Assembly: GCA_935421135.1 (NCBI GenBank)
Contig: OW285191.1
Location: 8,255,504 to 8,319,503 of the forward strand
Reading direction: 5' to 3'
Length of the DNA stretch: 64,000 nucleotides
From: Bugulina stolonifera
Taxonomy: Eukaryota; Bryozoa; Gymnolaemata; Cheilostomatida; Bugulidae
Shown here: positions 33,701 through 47,400 of the stretch, piece after piece
How the letters are laid out: every line of letters starts with the position of its first letter
Position numbering within the stretch: position 1 is the first letter of the stretch
Program-made: the position numbers and the translations under genes
The notes under the pieces: generated by a model
The model's input: the letters and a program-made list of their open reading frames with translations, nothing else
Told to the model about the DNA's origin: nothing
Database searches by the model: none

Positions 33701-35380
33701 GTGGTATGGAGCGACTGCATCTAGGTAAGGGGTGCAGGGGGTTCCGGGTTCGAGTCCCCAGCGAAGTCCACTCGGCCAGAAAGTCTTTTTTTCTTTTTCA
33801 TCAATATTTCAGCCAACTTCACTCACCCGTGTTCACTTATCCATAAAATATTGCACAAAGCAGTTTCGCCAATATGTTATATCATGTCGACATGCTCGTT
33901 ATATTATAATACTCTGTATCTGAGTGTTACCAACACCATACCAACCACACAATAAACCTAGTTGTAGTATAATAGTTACCATCATTTGTTGGGTCTTGCT
34001 TAGATATCTGAACTATAGAGTTCCACTCCTCCGTCATGGACTGTTTCAGTGATTGATCCAGAGTAGTATGTTCCACCCTTAGCGTCTATAACATGTATAT
34101 AGTAGAGTTCACATCATGTGACTTGTGAGCAAATAAATAGTTCAACACATTCAAAAAAAAGTGAGAAAACAACTCCAAGACTACAACTAATTTGGAACAA
34201 ACTCCTACGGATGCTCAAAATCTAATACACTATACATCATTCATCTGCATAAAAGCATGTAGCACACGTATGCTAATAGCTAGTAAACCATCAAAATAGT
34301 AGGAAACTTACTTTAATAATATCTAGCCCGGGAGCGTCTTGTTCCAGCTGTTTAAGAGCTGCCCCCATCTTACCCAGCTCTACGGTAGTCTGTGTGAAAT
34401 CATGAGAGGTGAGCAGACCCTTAGCAGATTCATGAAGCTGGTGGACTTCAATAAGCTTCTCCAGTATAGATAAAGTGACCTTGACCTTATCCAGTTCATC
34501 CGTGACACCCAAATGGTCAGCAGATGCTTTTAACTTTGATTCCAACTGCAACGGAATCACTAGTAGAGGTACAAATGGTAAAAGTGTTCAGATTGTGACC
34601 AGAACTATGGTCGATGGAAATGTAGAAATAATATTAATTTGATAATATCACACCATTTAAATTGGAGAAAACACTTATATGTAATTGTTACTTGGTTATT
34701 CTAGCATTAAATTCTCAGCAGTCCTCCCTAACCATAAAAAATTGGAACATTATATTCCTGAGTATTTTGGTCACCGGCTTTTCAATTGTAAAAATATCTG
34801 ACAGAAAACCCTTCACAGCACCCTAGTATGTTGTGACACCCCTACTCCACATGCATACTAAATCAGGTTGGGTATATTACCAGCACCTGTTAACTGACTA
34901 TACTGAAGCAACAGTCCTAACTGAACACCAGATGATAGTACATGTACTTGTAAAACAATGGGTGTATCACCTCTTTCTTGACAGCATTCGATGTAGAGGT
35001 CAAGGTGGAATCCACCTGTTGCCAACGTGTGTATAAACTGCTTGTCTCGTCCAACCTTGAATCAAAGTTCTCATATTTACTCTTCAAGGAAGTCATCAGT
35101 TCTAGCTTGAGTTCATCGCTTTTTGTAGAGAGCTCCGATATATCGAGGTTAAATCTTTCTGCATCGCCGGCCCCTAGTAATATTACAGATACTCAGCAAT
35201 ATGCCCAGGCTTTCCACATCCCACTACATTACTACATATATATTACAATTAAATAATTTTGCTAGTTTTGGGTTGCTAAGTATGCTATCGATAATGCAAC
35301 AAGTGATCTATCCCACATCAAGAAATAAAAGTAAACAACGTACCACTGGCAGCTAGTGTCTCCGCTATAAAAGAAGCCAT
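27755..35380 (-). CDS. ZW10: Centromere/kinetochore protein ZW10
   Basis: Coding exons (minus strand): 35380-35344, 35173-34971, 34545-34312, 34085-33980, 32901-32676, 32373-32121, 31815-31613, 31130-31026, 30362-30184, 30031-29819, 29558-29424, 29105-29002, 28761-28573, 27826-27755. All introns are GT-AG and the phases sum to 753 codons with TAA (752 aa; human ZW10 is 779). The start MASFIAETLAASG matches the conserved ZW10 N terminus. Diagnostic blocks are FANKKCQQILSQARKLM in the middle, FVDLVPLLRALGTESFL and VWIDVLPASNY in the C-terminal half, and ERWAEAKGPLALEF followed by the terminal ALFQNTERRAAALAKIY. The family forms the RZZ complex with ROD and Zwilch at kinetochores, recruiting dynein and Mad1-Mad2, and also the NRZ tether for Golgi-to-ER vesicles at the ER. 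The N-terminal third is predicted coiled coil (heptad-like runs in exons 2-3). The least conserved part is the Ser/Thr/Asp-rich exon 31130-31026, which corresponds to the variable linker. Two introns carry large minisatellites against their splice sites. Confidence 0.97.
27830..28370. repeat. 21-bp minisatellite, about 25 copies, ZW10 last intron
   Basis: The unit is AATATAACACATACCACTAGT with few variants. Two higher-order blocks repeat (an ACTATTAGTAACAT type followed by an ACTAGTGATAT type occurs near 27,985 and again near 28,090), showing segmental duplication inside the array. It fills most of the last ZW10 intron and runs up to the acceptor of the exon starting at 27,826. On the transcribed strand every unit contains GGTATGTG, a good match to a 5' splice site. 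Since 21 is a multiple of three, frames of 169-258 codons stay open on both strands; these are not genes. Confidence 0.92.
29690..29790. repeat. TATGCTATTATATGGTAT-type repeat, about 5 copies
   Basis: An 18-19 bp AT-rich unit (TATGCTATTATATGGTAT and shortened versions) lies about 30 bp past the donor of the ZW10 exon ending at 29,819. Copies are imperfect. Confidence 0.7.
30697..31020. repeat. 34-bp minisatellite of 5' splice-site copies in ZW10
   Basis: On the transcribed (minus) strand each unit contains GTCATCAGGTGAGTACACA. The true exon end and donor at 31,026 read GCCATCAG|GTGAGTAC. TACTCACCTGATG (plus strand) occurs ten times with a regular 34-bp spacing (one interval is 36): once as the genuine donor and nine more times going into the intron to about 30,711. 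The nine copies match the genuine site across at least six exonic and seven intronic bases. Confidence 0.93.
33687..33796 (+). ncRNA. tRNA-like sequence (tRNA-derived SINE head or tRNA pseudogene)
   Basis: An A-box-like TGGCTGAGTGGT (33,694) and a B-box GGGTTCGAGTCCC (around 33,747) are spaced as in a type-II tRNA with a long variable arm, and a perfect 5-bp CTGCA/TGCAG stem lies in between. A run of seven T follows, as at RNA polymerase III terminators. The T-stem and acceptor stem pair poorly, and the loop of the CTGCA stem has 13 bases, so it is probably not a functional tRNA. It lies in the ZW10 intron between 33,980 and 32,901. Confidence 0.5.
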
Positions 35381-38300
35381 TATACACTGCAACTGTCTAC
35401 TTGCTCTTGTTAATCTACAGTGAATCAGAAAAGAAAACATTCAAATCTTACAAAACCAGAAGTTGTTGTAATCATCCCATTGTCTTAAACGTAATCTGTC
35501 ACATTATCTTTTATTTGAATAAAAACATTTCACTTGGAAGCTCTGTGCGGATTTTAATATTTTTGAAATGCTTATATAATCCTAACTCAAAGCTGGCGAG
35601 TACCCGAGGCGAACATTGCACATCACACGCCAGAAGTCCCATAGTAATTTACATACAGGTTTTTAAAGACGAGCCCCCTCCCTCTTTTACTTCTTGTTAA
35701 AACTAATCTCAAACCTGCACTATGGCTATTAACTATCACTATGTAGAAGTGGAGAAATTTGAGATAGCCTTTGTTCTCCACCGAAACTGAAGCAGAAGTT
35801 GTCTCTGTTATATTTTGTCAGTAGACCGCCCTTACCCCCAAACAAGGAACTAAGGCTATTTCTCTACTACTGCGCCCAACTAGGCTATTGACTATCACTA
35901 TCAGTCACTGATTATCATTATCACTATCTATGTGAATTTAAAGCGAAAATTTACGTTGACAAAAAATTTCCAAATACAGCTTACTCCATATAAACGCATG
36001 AGCATGGTAGATTTCTCAACTAACTGACAATTAACATTTTCTGTCCTTTCTGTTAAATTTCGCCTGGCATGGCTTGGGGAAGTCCCATGGCAGCCGTGGC
36101 TTAGCGCTTTGGTTTTATATTATATTTGTGCACTTAGCTTACAGAAAATAAAAATAATAACAGTAGGCCTACATTTGTTCAAGTTCAAATTAAATTTGAT
36201 ATAGTGCTAGTCATTTGGATTTCTACTATGTCTATACCTGTGGACGTGTTTACATAATTGATGTGGATAACAACATTAATAATTTAATTTTAAATTTATT
36301 ATTTTCAAGTTTCAGATTTCTTTTCAAATCTCTAAACTTGTATACACTGTTGTCTGTGTATATTAATATAATAATTTTTACCTACAGGCGCCCAGTTTAC
36401 AACCACTACACGTAACGCGGTAACAACCTCACCCAATCATCCGAACGCTTACATATTTTCTTTATCCAATGAACACTTACGCTTTATCCAATGACCTCTT
36501 TTCTAAACCTTTTGGGAGAGCAGTGGCTTTAGCACAGGTTCTAGAAGTAAAATATCCCCTTTCACATCAACAACTACACAAATCGCAAATATTGGTTGCG
36601 GGTTAACAGAAAAACAAGTACTTGTTCTACGTAACTATTAGCAACATACTCGCCTCTCAGTATTTCTGCTTCACGGGAGTTTTTTACCTCAGCCCTTCTC
36701 AACTTTTTAACTATAAAAGTTATTAAGAGCTCCAGGTAGGAACAACTATAAGAGTTATAGAGTAATAATATGTGGAGCTAACTCATATGAATATTATGAT
36801 ATTATGTTTTAACTCTGTGCACTCACTGCTAAAATCCCAATGACATTTTGATAAAATAAAAATATCATATGCCATAAATATAATAATTATAATAATTTAA
36901 TAATAATCTATAACAACGCATTTAATATTATATTATACTAACACTTATTTACTTACTATGTATTATTTCTATAGATATTGTTATGTCAGCGTATTTTTTA
37001 AATAAAACACTGACTGATATTTTGTGTGTCTTTCAGTTCAGTTTTGAGGTTAGCATTTTACGCTAAAGACCCTCCAAAGAAGTAGAATAGCAGCAGAATT
37101 CTGTATTAACATAATGTTCAAATCTCAGCACATATAGTTCTTATTGTTTATGCCAAAAATAATGCATGAGCTGGTAAGTTTTTTATGTAAGGAAGATAGC
37201 AACTCTCAAAACGGGTAGAGAGTGCAGGAGGCCCATCCTCATTTGTAAAATCTGCTCTGAATTCCTACATTGATACTTATATCTCCACCGACAGTTCTAT
37301 GAAATAATCTTAAATGCAGCTTAGCTGAGGACTCGAATAAATTAGCCTTCCTGAACGACCTGAATTCAGCAAGGCTAACCCAACCTCTTTTTGTGCAAAT
37401 AAATCGCAATGCAAATTTCTGAACTGTTTGGTTACTTACGCTGCATCATAACCCAGTGCAATGGGGACTTGATAAAGAAAAGAAATTAGTGTTTATAGAA
37501 GCATTAGACTTTAGCTCATAGACTGAGGAAAAATTTATTTAGAGTCACTACTGCTTTTATTTTTTGCCTTTAGTTTGAAAACCAACATGACATCCATCTC
37601 CGCTGGGCTAAATTTGCTTAGATGTAATTAGTGTTAGAAAATAATCAATATTGGTTGAAAGCTGCATTTAAGAGCAAGGGAAGAGAATCGTGTTAAGTAA
37701 TTGAAAATGAACTCTGCAAAAGCGGTATTCTTAGGGTATTTTATTCATTTAGTTATACTTATTGAATAGTTGGATTTAAGTAAAATGTCATATTTTGGAA
37801 ATCTGTAGGTCTTATTGCATTCCCATCTTCAAATGTTTGTGTTGTTCTACCTAAAGGTCATGATGAATTTTTCATGCAGGAACAACACAACATAAAACTA
37901 AAATGCTAACTTTATTCGACTAGCTTTATGCTTACTAGTGCATCATTGTTTGTTATTGCATTAACATAAATATTTCATAGGAATTAAATCATGATGCATA
38001 AGCCACAATCTACACTCTCAAAGTCTCCTTCTATATCTGGCTTATCTAATTTGCCACCACTTGGTTTACTTCCTGTGTCAAAATCAAGCCGTACTGTGAT
38101 GAGTCATCGCAAGTCAACAGCAGTTGTATGTTGCTGAGCTAGTTGAAAGCTGTTGTTACATTTTGTTATCTTTTTGTTACCTGTTAACTTTATACCTTAC
38201 TAACATACATATATTATAATATGTATAACATGTTTATGTAGTTGAATGAACCCATCATTTCCAACTTTTCCACTAATGTTTCTTTTGTACGATATTCTTC

Positions 38301-38488
38301 TACCATTTTTCTACGAGTATCCAGGAAACTCATATTCCTAACAGTGAAAATAGTTCATTTCTGGTTTTACCTTTATGGATATTTGCGTCTAGACACACAA
38401 CAAGCTGACATCTCCATATTTGATGTCATTTTGCTATTTTCTCAACCAACGTTTACATAGTGATCATTAACTCTTGTAGCCAGCTACA
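35381..38488. promoter_or_regulatory. Divergent upstream region of ZW10 and CFAP70
   Basis: About 3.1 kb separates the ZW10 start codon (35,380, minus) from the CFAP70 start codon (38,489, plus). Promoters and 5' UTRs of both must lie here unless either gene has a further untranslated exon. No coding exon is recognisable. It contains a dispersed repeat copy at 35,743-35,880 and a tRNA A-box-like fragment near 36,090 (GCCGTGGCTTAGCGCTTTGG). Most of 36,150-38,200 is plain AT-rich sequence. Confidence 0.5.
35743..35880 (+). repeat. Dispersed repeat, copy 1
   Basis: The block begins AGAAGTGGAGAAATTTGAGA and ends near CTACTACTGCGCC. The same start and the end CACTACTGCACC recur at 60,653-60,788 with the same spacing and alignable middle parts (CAGAAGTTGTCTCTG versus CAGAAATCGCTTTCTC). 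Two copies of about 137 bp at intergenic sites suggest an interspersed element, possibly a SINE or MITE fragment. Confidence 0.6.
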
Positions 38489-41400
38489 ATGGCAGACGGA
38501 GAGCTTCAACATACACGGGCATCAGAACCTTTGACCCTTACAGTGTTCCGCTTGAGGAATCTGGTGAGTTGGAAATAGTAAATAAAACAAGAAAACAGCT
38601 GGTGAAAATAGATTAAGTAGTGCTGTGTATTTCTGTCATTTATCTTTACTCATGGTGTATAAGTAGCCTAGTGTCATAGACTACTAAATGTGTACTGATT
38701 CCATCTTACTTGATATACAGAGAGGGCTCAGGGGAGATGCAGTGCTGGCAATGATCAAGGTGGAATGGAATGATAAAACGCTCGGTGAAAGTGTCAAGGT
38801 CGAATGCTCTGCTGAAGAAGCAGCCGAACTTAATTATACTTCCTCAATCACAGTGAACTTTGATGACCCCAGAGACCTGGATGACATTGCGCATAAGCCA
38901 GTACTATGTATGTCTTATCTTCATCCGCAATGTAATGCTGTCTATGCTAAACTGCAAGACACTGATGTCTATAGAATTGGTTTTGCATATTATTCCTTTG
39001 GAAATATACGGATCTTTTTGTATAGATAATAAAAGAAAAAAGTGAAACATATTTATTTCTTAGTCAATAAGTACTTCACTTATTTTTTAGTGTCTATCAT
39101 TGAGGTACTTCCAAAGGAGAAAAGGCAGAAGGAAGAAAAGACAAACCTAATTGGACAATGCACTGTTGACCTATTTCCCATGCTAACAGGTATATTTCTT
39201 AGTCCATACTTCATGCTACCAACATTGAACAGTTGATAGCCAACATTAACCATTTGAGTTAGGGTGATTGCCTATCGCCCCCTTCTACTTACATTTTTAT
39301 ACTTTGTTTATGAATTTTACTAGCTGCCGTAGATAGCAATGTGCTAAATTTATTTGTGATGATTTGAGTGGTTCAAATGTGATTAGATTAATGTCAAATC
39401 TACCACAAGAAACATGTTAGTGTCTAACAATGGTCATAATTTTCAATATTTGGAAGTTTGTCTGCATGTCTATAAGTTGTTAATGTGACATGTTATAGCT
39501 GATAAGACCAAGCACCAGCAGACACTGACTATCCATTCTGTGCCCGGCTCTCCAATAGAGAACCTGATGTCAGAGATACCTAAACCTGAGCTTGACCTGC
39601 AGCTGACTGTCAATGAGCCTCTCATATCATCTTCTACTGCAGAGGAAACTAATCTACTCAACGTTACTATGGAGAGTGTGTTTTCTCCCCCAGATGCTTT
39701 TCAGACCACGGGACAGCAGTTTGTCTATGTAGCAAGTCTACCACTTCCTTTGAATGCTGAGGTGAGTTGCTAAGGTGACCAGGTTTTTAGACAACAATAG
39801 TTTCTGCTCTAACTCACAAGAAGGGTGGATCTATTGTACCTAAGGTTATGCATACTGGGCACCAGTAATCATGGAAGTCACTATATTGTACTACTCAGGC
39901 TAACTTTATTCTTTTTGCTTTAAAGTTGTCTTCTCTATATGAAATGAGAGAGGACAACTTTTCAATACTTTGGTAATAATTACAAACAATAATTATATGA
40001 ACACAGGACTTTAAAAATGAAAACATTACCTAGAGTGTCTATTGACGTATTACAGAAGGAATCCACACTAGTATTTGGTAATGGCGCACTGAAACCCGGC
40101 ATTGACAAAGAACTGCCAAACAAACAGAGGAAATGGTTACAACCAGGAAGCAGTGCTTTACCTGGCAACTCTATCTACATTCCAGACAGGTATAACATTG
40201 GCTATATAAGCTATAATGCGACTTGTTGCGTCTTCATTTTCAAATTGCGTTTGAATCAGCATCCAATAGCGTCATGCGATTCAACGTAGCCAAGAGAGCA
40301 CAACTCTGTGACTTTCAAGTCAATTCTTGGTAACCTGAATAATATAATTTGGTATGAATATGGATATGAAACAGATGGCATAACCCCTTTAATCATATCT
40401 GCATTCGATAGAATTTAAGAGCAAATACAATTACATATTGAATTTGTTTTCTATGAATTATAATTAGAAGTGAATTTAGGGTCAATCATACAGGTCTCAC
40501 TGTATTTTGATCGCTCTAACGTGTAGAAATTAATAACAATGCGTTGTGATAAGAGCTGGATGGAGGGTCACCATTATATATTGCAGCATCAGTGCAAATT
40601 CACTGACTGTGATTGATTGGTTTGTTTCAGCATGCTGTCCCAGGATCCAATAGATGAGGAGGACGGAGACTATAAGTCTAAGGAGGATCGCGAGCATCGT
40701 ACCGTTTCGGAGCAAGACAAAAATAGAGTCACATGGAATACAGAGAGACGATGTTTTCTAGAAGCTTCTGCTAACAAATCGTACGTCTGAAAGTTAATTT
40801 ATAAGTTTTTGTTCATTGGCACACAGTTGTATATAAAACTATTTGTCTTTCAGTATGTGGATGTGATTATCTACCAACGCATGATTGGTTGTCTACTGAT
40901 ACATTATTGGTTGTCTAGTGATACGTGATTGGTTGTCTGCTGATACGTGATTAGTTGTCTAGTGATATGTGATTGGTTGATTGCAATCAAGATCCAGAGG
41001 AGCCTATTAATGGTTGTCTAATATTACATATAATTGTGAAAGGCTGTTTCATGTCAATGTGTGATTTGTTAATGTTATTGTCTACTGGAATCTAATTGGC
41101 TATCTTCTGGCTCTGCCATATTTCCAGACTCCAGGAGAAGATTGCAAAGAATAGACTGTGGCCAGTAGAAATTATGAGAATGCCCTTGCCAGCAGGTGGT
41201 AAAGGAAAGAAGGTATGCAAACTATGTATATACCATGTGCTCATCATCCCACTATCCATTGAGTTGGGGTATCCGGTTTTGTGTTTCTTCCAATTGATAC
41301 GGTGACTAATTGAAATGAACATTGTTTTATCTCACTTACTATCATAGACACTTCAACATTGGATAGTTTATATGTAAATTGGCAATCCTTGAGAGGATTC

Positions 41401-44400
41401 GAAGCCTCGACTAACGGGTTCACAACTGTTGATAGTTTGTTGATAATTGTACGACTTCGAAGACATGACTGCACTGTAGTATAAACATGGCCTCACAAGA
41501 GAACTTGTATTCTTTACACTCACCTCTCCCTCATGGTTGGCTATATTTCTAATAAAATTTAATACTACTGTTTCTTTCAGGCTATCGCGAATAAAGTAAT
41601 GCTCAATATTTTCATATTTTCACCTACATGTATGTTGTAACTTGTTGCTTTTCTGTAAGCAAGTCAATGGCACGGTATAAACAGCTTATATTCTTTCCTT
41701 GACTGTATTATTGTTATCTAACCAAATAACTAAACTGTTATCTTATTATGCCTAATTAAAAACTGCGAGCCTAACGCTGTCAATAACTCTCTATTCCACG
41801 CTTTGTTTAATGTCCCGTCAAATTTGGAGCCATAGAAGTTTAAATATTGCATACTCCTAACTTTTCGTGCCTTTAAAATTCTTATACTTTTATCCACCAT
41901 CATAGATTTGGTGTACTGGGTTTTATTATCACACGTCCATATCAATGTAGAGTTCCCACAGGTCCTATATAATGCTAATTTGGTGTAATAGTCTTATATG
42001 TGAACAAAGTAGAATAGTAGTTATCCTCTCAATGTGGACAAACAACTCCCCATTTTTGGTACAGATGAGCAGTTGTCTACCCTTATTTCCTTCGTGTTAG
42101 CGAATAGCCTGTATCAACACATGTATAATGTTAACTGTATGCAATGGCATTGTACTAATCCTCACATATTTCACTTTAATGTAAAATGCGAACTATTACT
42201 TGAGCACTACAATTATAGTACATGTCCCAGTATATCTAAATATTCCAATGAATAATGCTGAAAAGTAATACATGCTGTACTGTGATTCAGTCGTTTATAT
42301 TAAGGTTTTGCCTGTCATTCTTTAGGTTTATTTGCGTCAGGATCAGAGAGTGGTTTGTATATGAATACTGCTCATTGTATGTGTATATTATGTTATAATT
42401 AGTATTGCATGACTACAAACAGCACTCTCCATGTTCCCAGACAATGGCTTACCTTGGTTATCTACATGTAGATCCGCTACTGCATGATTCACCGCTAAAA
42501 TCCTGGAGTTGTCTCACTACTTTCTGTAATCAATCTAAATGATGCCTTAATATGTAGACTGTGTTCTCAAACTTCCAAAAGAGCAGTCTAGAGCTTAGAC
42601 TACGTATTATGTTCAATCTGTATATTTGCCAAATGCATTTGTCTCCTGGCGTTGATCTTGCTGTATACATGCTGCCTCTCTTCCGCTGTCCAATCAGAAT
42701 GTCTATATTCTATACTATGTAATACCTAACTTAAATTAGACTTTACTAGACCGTTGTAACAGTCCAAAATTATAATACAATATCCGCATATTGTTTTACT
42801 AGTTTGCTACTGTTTTGTTCTGTAATTGCAAATAATCTAGTGTATTAGACCCTATGTTGAAAGGGCATAAAATGTGATACCCGCTTCTGTAAAAGTCCGG
42901 TCATCATATTGTATAGAGGTCTTATTTTCATGAACTAAGGGTGCACTTTTGTTAGTCTATCATTATCCACACCAATGGGTGCTTACATGCTGTACTATGT
43001 TAGGCCTATATCTATATGTTTGTTGCTATTACCCCAACCTACGTATGTTAGAACAGGTCTTATACCAAATAGATCGCCTAGAAAACATGACTTCAAAATT
43101 TACCAGTACATGTCCGTGTGGCATGCTGACTTTCACTTCCACCTTTCCTTTTCATTGATTGGGTAAATTCATTGATGAGTCCAGGCTAAGATAATCTGAG
43201 GCTCCTGTCAACTGGTACACTGCTAGCATCTACTTTACACCCTTGGAGTTGTCTGCTCATATGCTCTATGACTGTGCGTGCTGTTATTATTTCCATGAGG
43301 TTTATCATTTCTTAGTGTGGGTGCTGTGACCATATCTAGCCCAGGTTCTAAGTTACTTTGTATATTCATGTGTTTAACTATTACAGGATGAGGATAATCA
43401 AGTCTTCTACCATGGTGTAGCCTATGTGAACTTAGCTCCTCTCTTATATCCCGGAGGTAAGCTTTTATTAATAATTGATCTATTTGATAGCAAATGATAG
43501 GCACATGTACAGGTATATTCATAATTTGACTTTTAAATACAACATTTAATTTCAGTGTGATGTAAAATGCTCCGTGTCTATGGTAATAATGAAATTATGA
43601 TAGTAAATTCTTCTTACAGGTCTCTTGGTAACTTCTAGCCCTGTTTTTTGTTACAGTGACAAGAATTAGGGGTGCTTATAAGATATACCCGTACACGGAT
43701 CATGAGTATCAGGAAAAGGTAAGTTGCTATGACAATGCAGCCTTTTTGCTGTGTGTTTCGTGAACATGTTTTTAATAGCCTATTATACCTGCAGATAAAT
43801 GTACATATAATAATATAGTAATATACGTCATATATATATATACGTCATGTACATCTACCTACTGGATTAGTCTATGTACAGTCCAACTACACGCACTTGT
43901 ACATAACCATGTATGTGTGCGATTTTGTTTTTACCAACATGCAGATACACACAACGTCATTCACTAGCAGTAGATGGGAATACCTATAGTATATCATACT
44001 AACCTATCTATACACCATCATTCTGTGCATGATTCGTTCTTGTAACTTGACCTAATTAATTTGACAGCAAATGAGAGCACTGGCTAACAGGAAGTATCCA
44101 GTACGTGCTTCATAGCTTCTGCCGTTTCACTACTTTTACACAATATTATTGTTTGCTTGTATTGCCCTAGGTTTAGTAACCCTTCCCTTACCATAGTATA
44201 AACTGTGATTAAAACATTTAAATTTAATTTCTTTTAATATAATTTCCATCGACTGGGAATATTGAACATACGACTGATTTCAGAGCAATCAGTCGTAGTC
44301 TAACTGCTAATGGATCACAAGAAGTAATTGTCTGTCTCATGAGTTTCTACTAAATTACTGGTACAAGTTTCACAGTCTCGCAATTTAACGTAGAAAGTTA

Positions 44401-47400
44401 GGAACCCAGGCATAACTGAATCAATATTAGTTACTTGTAGTTATAATAAAGGCAGCACATGAATAGCCTACACACTGTATTCATTTTCCTCTGCTGCAAT
44501 AATATACATTATTTCACTCTTTCCCCACTACCTTAAGAAACATCACTGCACTATAATAAATATATCTAGGTGTACATATGTTGTCTTTACCTGCGGCTTG
44601 TTACCTGCACCGTTCACTTGGAATTACACACCACTGAATATCTTTATGCAACGTTTTATTACAAAATTGTTGTTTAAAACTCACTTATGCAAATACTGTT
44701 TGTATACTTATAATGCTCTTGTTGCTTGAATTCTAAGCGTTATGTTGGTGGTGTCCTGCCAACACCGTCAGCCCGTCTGTATGAGCTAAGGCTAATGCAT
44801 TGATGAACTAAATGAAAACTCAAAATAACGGTGAAGCCGTCTGCTGTAGCAAGACCAACTAGCATCTCGGTCGTTTAAGCATAATATTCATGTATGCTAG
44901 GTTACAGGGTACTCGTAACCTGTTAATAATGTTATGGAGTTGTCCTCTACCAATTTTGTGGTATTGTGAAGATACAACTTCATAACAATCAATTGCATAT
45001 GAGTGCCACTGATGCTCACACTAAACTATGCTTATATATGCACATAAAGCATAACATTAACATTTTTATTGAACAATACAGACAAGGAGGAAGCATGGAA
45101 CTGTAGACGATGCGGTCAAGTCTGTCCACGGTCAGCTGAACAGAGGCGCTGCCAGTCCGTACCCTAAGAAAGGTGACAAGGATAAAGGGAAAAGTGACCC
45201 AAGAAAAGGGGTAGGCTTTACCACCATAGGTCATAAAATTATTAGCATGCATGCTGAGCAATATTGTTGTATTGCGATATACTGACATTTTCTACTATCT
45301 GCTATCATTCACAGCAATAATAATTATTTCTACCGATTGTTAGTATGTTCCTGCACTTTTACAATGCATACATTGTTCTCTTCAATATTGTGATATCAAT
45401 CTAGCTAAATTTATACAAAAAGATGAAGACATCTTTGTTGGCAAAAGTGATCACCATAACATACATATATATCTTGCATAACTTCAATATTGTAGAATAG
45501 ACCAAATTCCCATTTGCAACACAAACCTAGCGTTGCTAGCATCTTTCCAAGTGCCAATAGTTCCCTAGTTCATGTTGGTAAAACTCCCCTGTTAACCTCA
45601 CCAAATGTTAGTCAAAGTTATCTCAGACCTCTTTGATATGAGAGTTTGTTTCAATTGAATTTGCATGTTATAGGTTTAGCCTACCGATCTGTAGACAAAC
45701 TTTGTTGGTTTAAATTTTTAGTTGTTTCATGTTGAGTTTTGTTGTATCGTTCATAATTATTAATCTTAATATTGAATTTCCGTTAGTCCACATTTAAGAC
45801 AATGGTTCTGAAACGGGTGACCAGTGCTGCTCGTAACTTTGAGGAAGCAATCGCTGACGGGGTATCAAATGAGTCAAACTCTTTTTAATGTTGACTAATA
45901 ATAATAACAATAATATCACTTTCCGTGTTATTATTGCAAGGAATTGTCTCGATTTTCTGCATGTATTCGTGTCACTTCTTATTAAAGATATGCCGGCAGA
46001 AATTTCAGTGATAAAACTTTTGGAATCGTCCTCTCATTTAATATACATGTAGGTTGATAAATAGTAAAATCCCTTCAAAACTAGATGTTGCAAATTCATG
46101 AAATAGTTTATTTATTTAGCTCTATTCACTACATTTAAACAATGTTTCTTTGTGTGGCACTTCATGTAGGACACGATTATTTTAGTACCTACATGTAGAA
46201 AACCTTTTTATGAGAGAACATAACTCCAGTTTTATTATCATTTAGAGAAATGACTGCCGGTATCCCTTTAATCTTATGTGTGGGTATGGAGAGGTTTATG
46301 TACGTGTCCTGTGAGTTCCGTTGTCTCCATTCAATACGACATATTTTATGGTGGAGCTTGGGTGATTGTTTGAAGACCATACGAAATTTAAAAGTTTTAG
46401 GGTTTACCCTGACAATAATTTGGTGTCATGCAAATTATCAAGAATAAGTATAAGTAATACCCTTCATAGTAGTTTACTTGTTCATAATAGCATAATAAAA
46501 GCTTATAGCTGTTAGAAAAAAGGATTCAAGGGAAAATATTTCAGACTGATTTTTATTTGTATTTCGCAGACTTCTGGGGCACCTAGCAATGCTGCCGCTA
46601 CATCGGCAGCAACGGTATACACAATATTCACTTCCTGGTTCAGTTGACCTATTCACTATGTTTCAGTTTCTCCTTGCAGTAGCCTTAGTTCTTGACATTC
46701 TAGAGAGTATGGGTGTGTTCTTGAACTGGGCTTACTGCATTGAGACCAAAAGTTATGGCTAGTGTATACACAATGTATTCATAACTCAACTAACATTTCC
46801 AGAGTTTATCTGTTGCGTTTAATCTGTTCCTCGTTACCTCCTAACCATAGATCTAATTACATGAGCTGCGGCATTGAAAAAAGGAAATTTGCTAATTCTG
46901 CACATGATACTGAAATAGAAGATTATCATTTAATATTTTTTAGGATCAATTTGGTTTGTGAACTTGTCAAAGATTCTGTGGAAGCCCATTCCTTACATTG
47001 AGAAAACTATCATAAAATTGAAATATTAATATGGGAGCCAATGCAGCAGGTTTTATCTAACAAATATTTTCAAACTTCATTAACTTTGCAAATTGTATTT
47101 GGTTTGTGATTTAAATCATATACTTTGCAACATGTAGTTTAGTATTAATATTGTGTGTATGTTATAATTTCCATGCAATGCCACCATACTACAACTTGTC
47201 ATTCTTTCTGCTTACATGTAGACATCTGCTCAAACCAAGACAGCTGGAACAGCAGAAGGAGGGGCGGAGACTGAGCCTCCTCAGAATGTTGAGGGTCAGC
47301 AGTATGTGGAATGTAAAAGCTATTTGACTCTAGAGATCAAGCTGACTAGAGCAATGGTAAGAGATCCCTGTAGTGAGAGACCACCACTAATAGATGCTCG

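Noticed and set aside
36085..36110. tRNA gene near GCCGTGGCTTAGCGC
   Set aside because: Only an A-box-like half is present; no B box follows at the right distance.
40008..40055. Alternative acceptor for CFAP70 exon 5 at 40,007
   Set aside because: From the phase-0 preceding exon it reads a TAG after eight codons; the acceptor at 40,055 gives [13 protein letters not shown], which fits the family.
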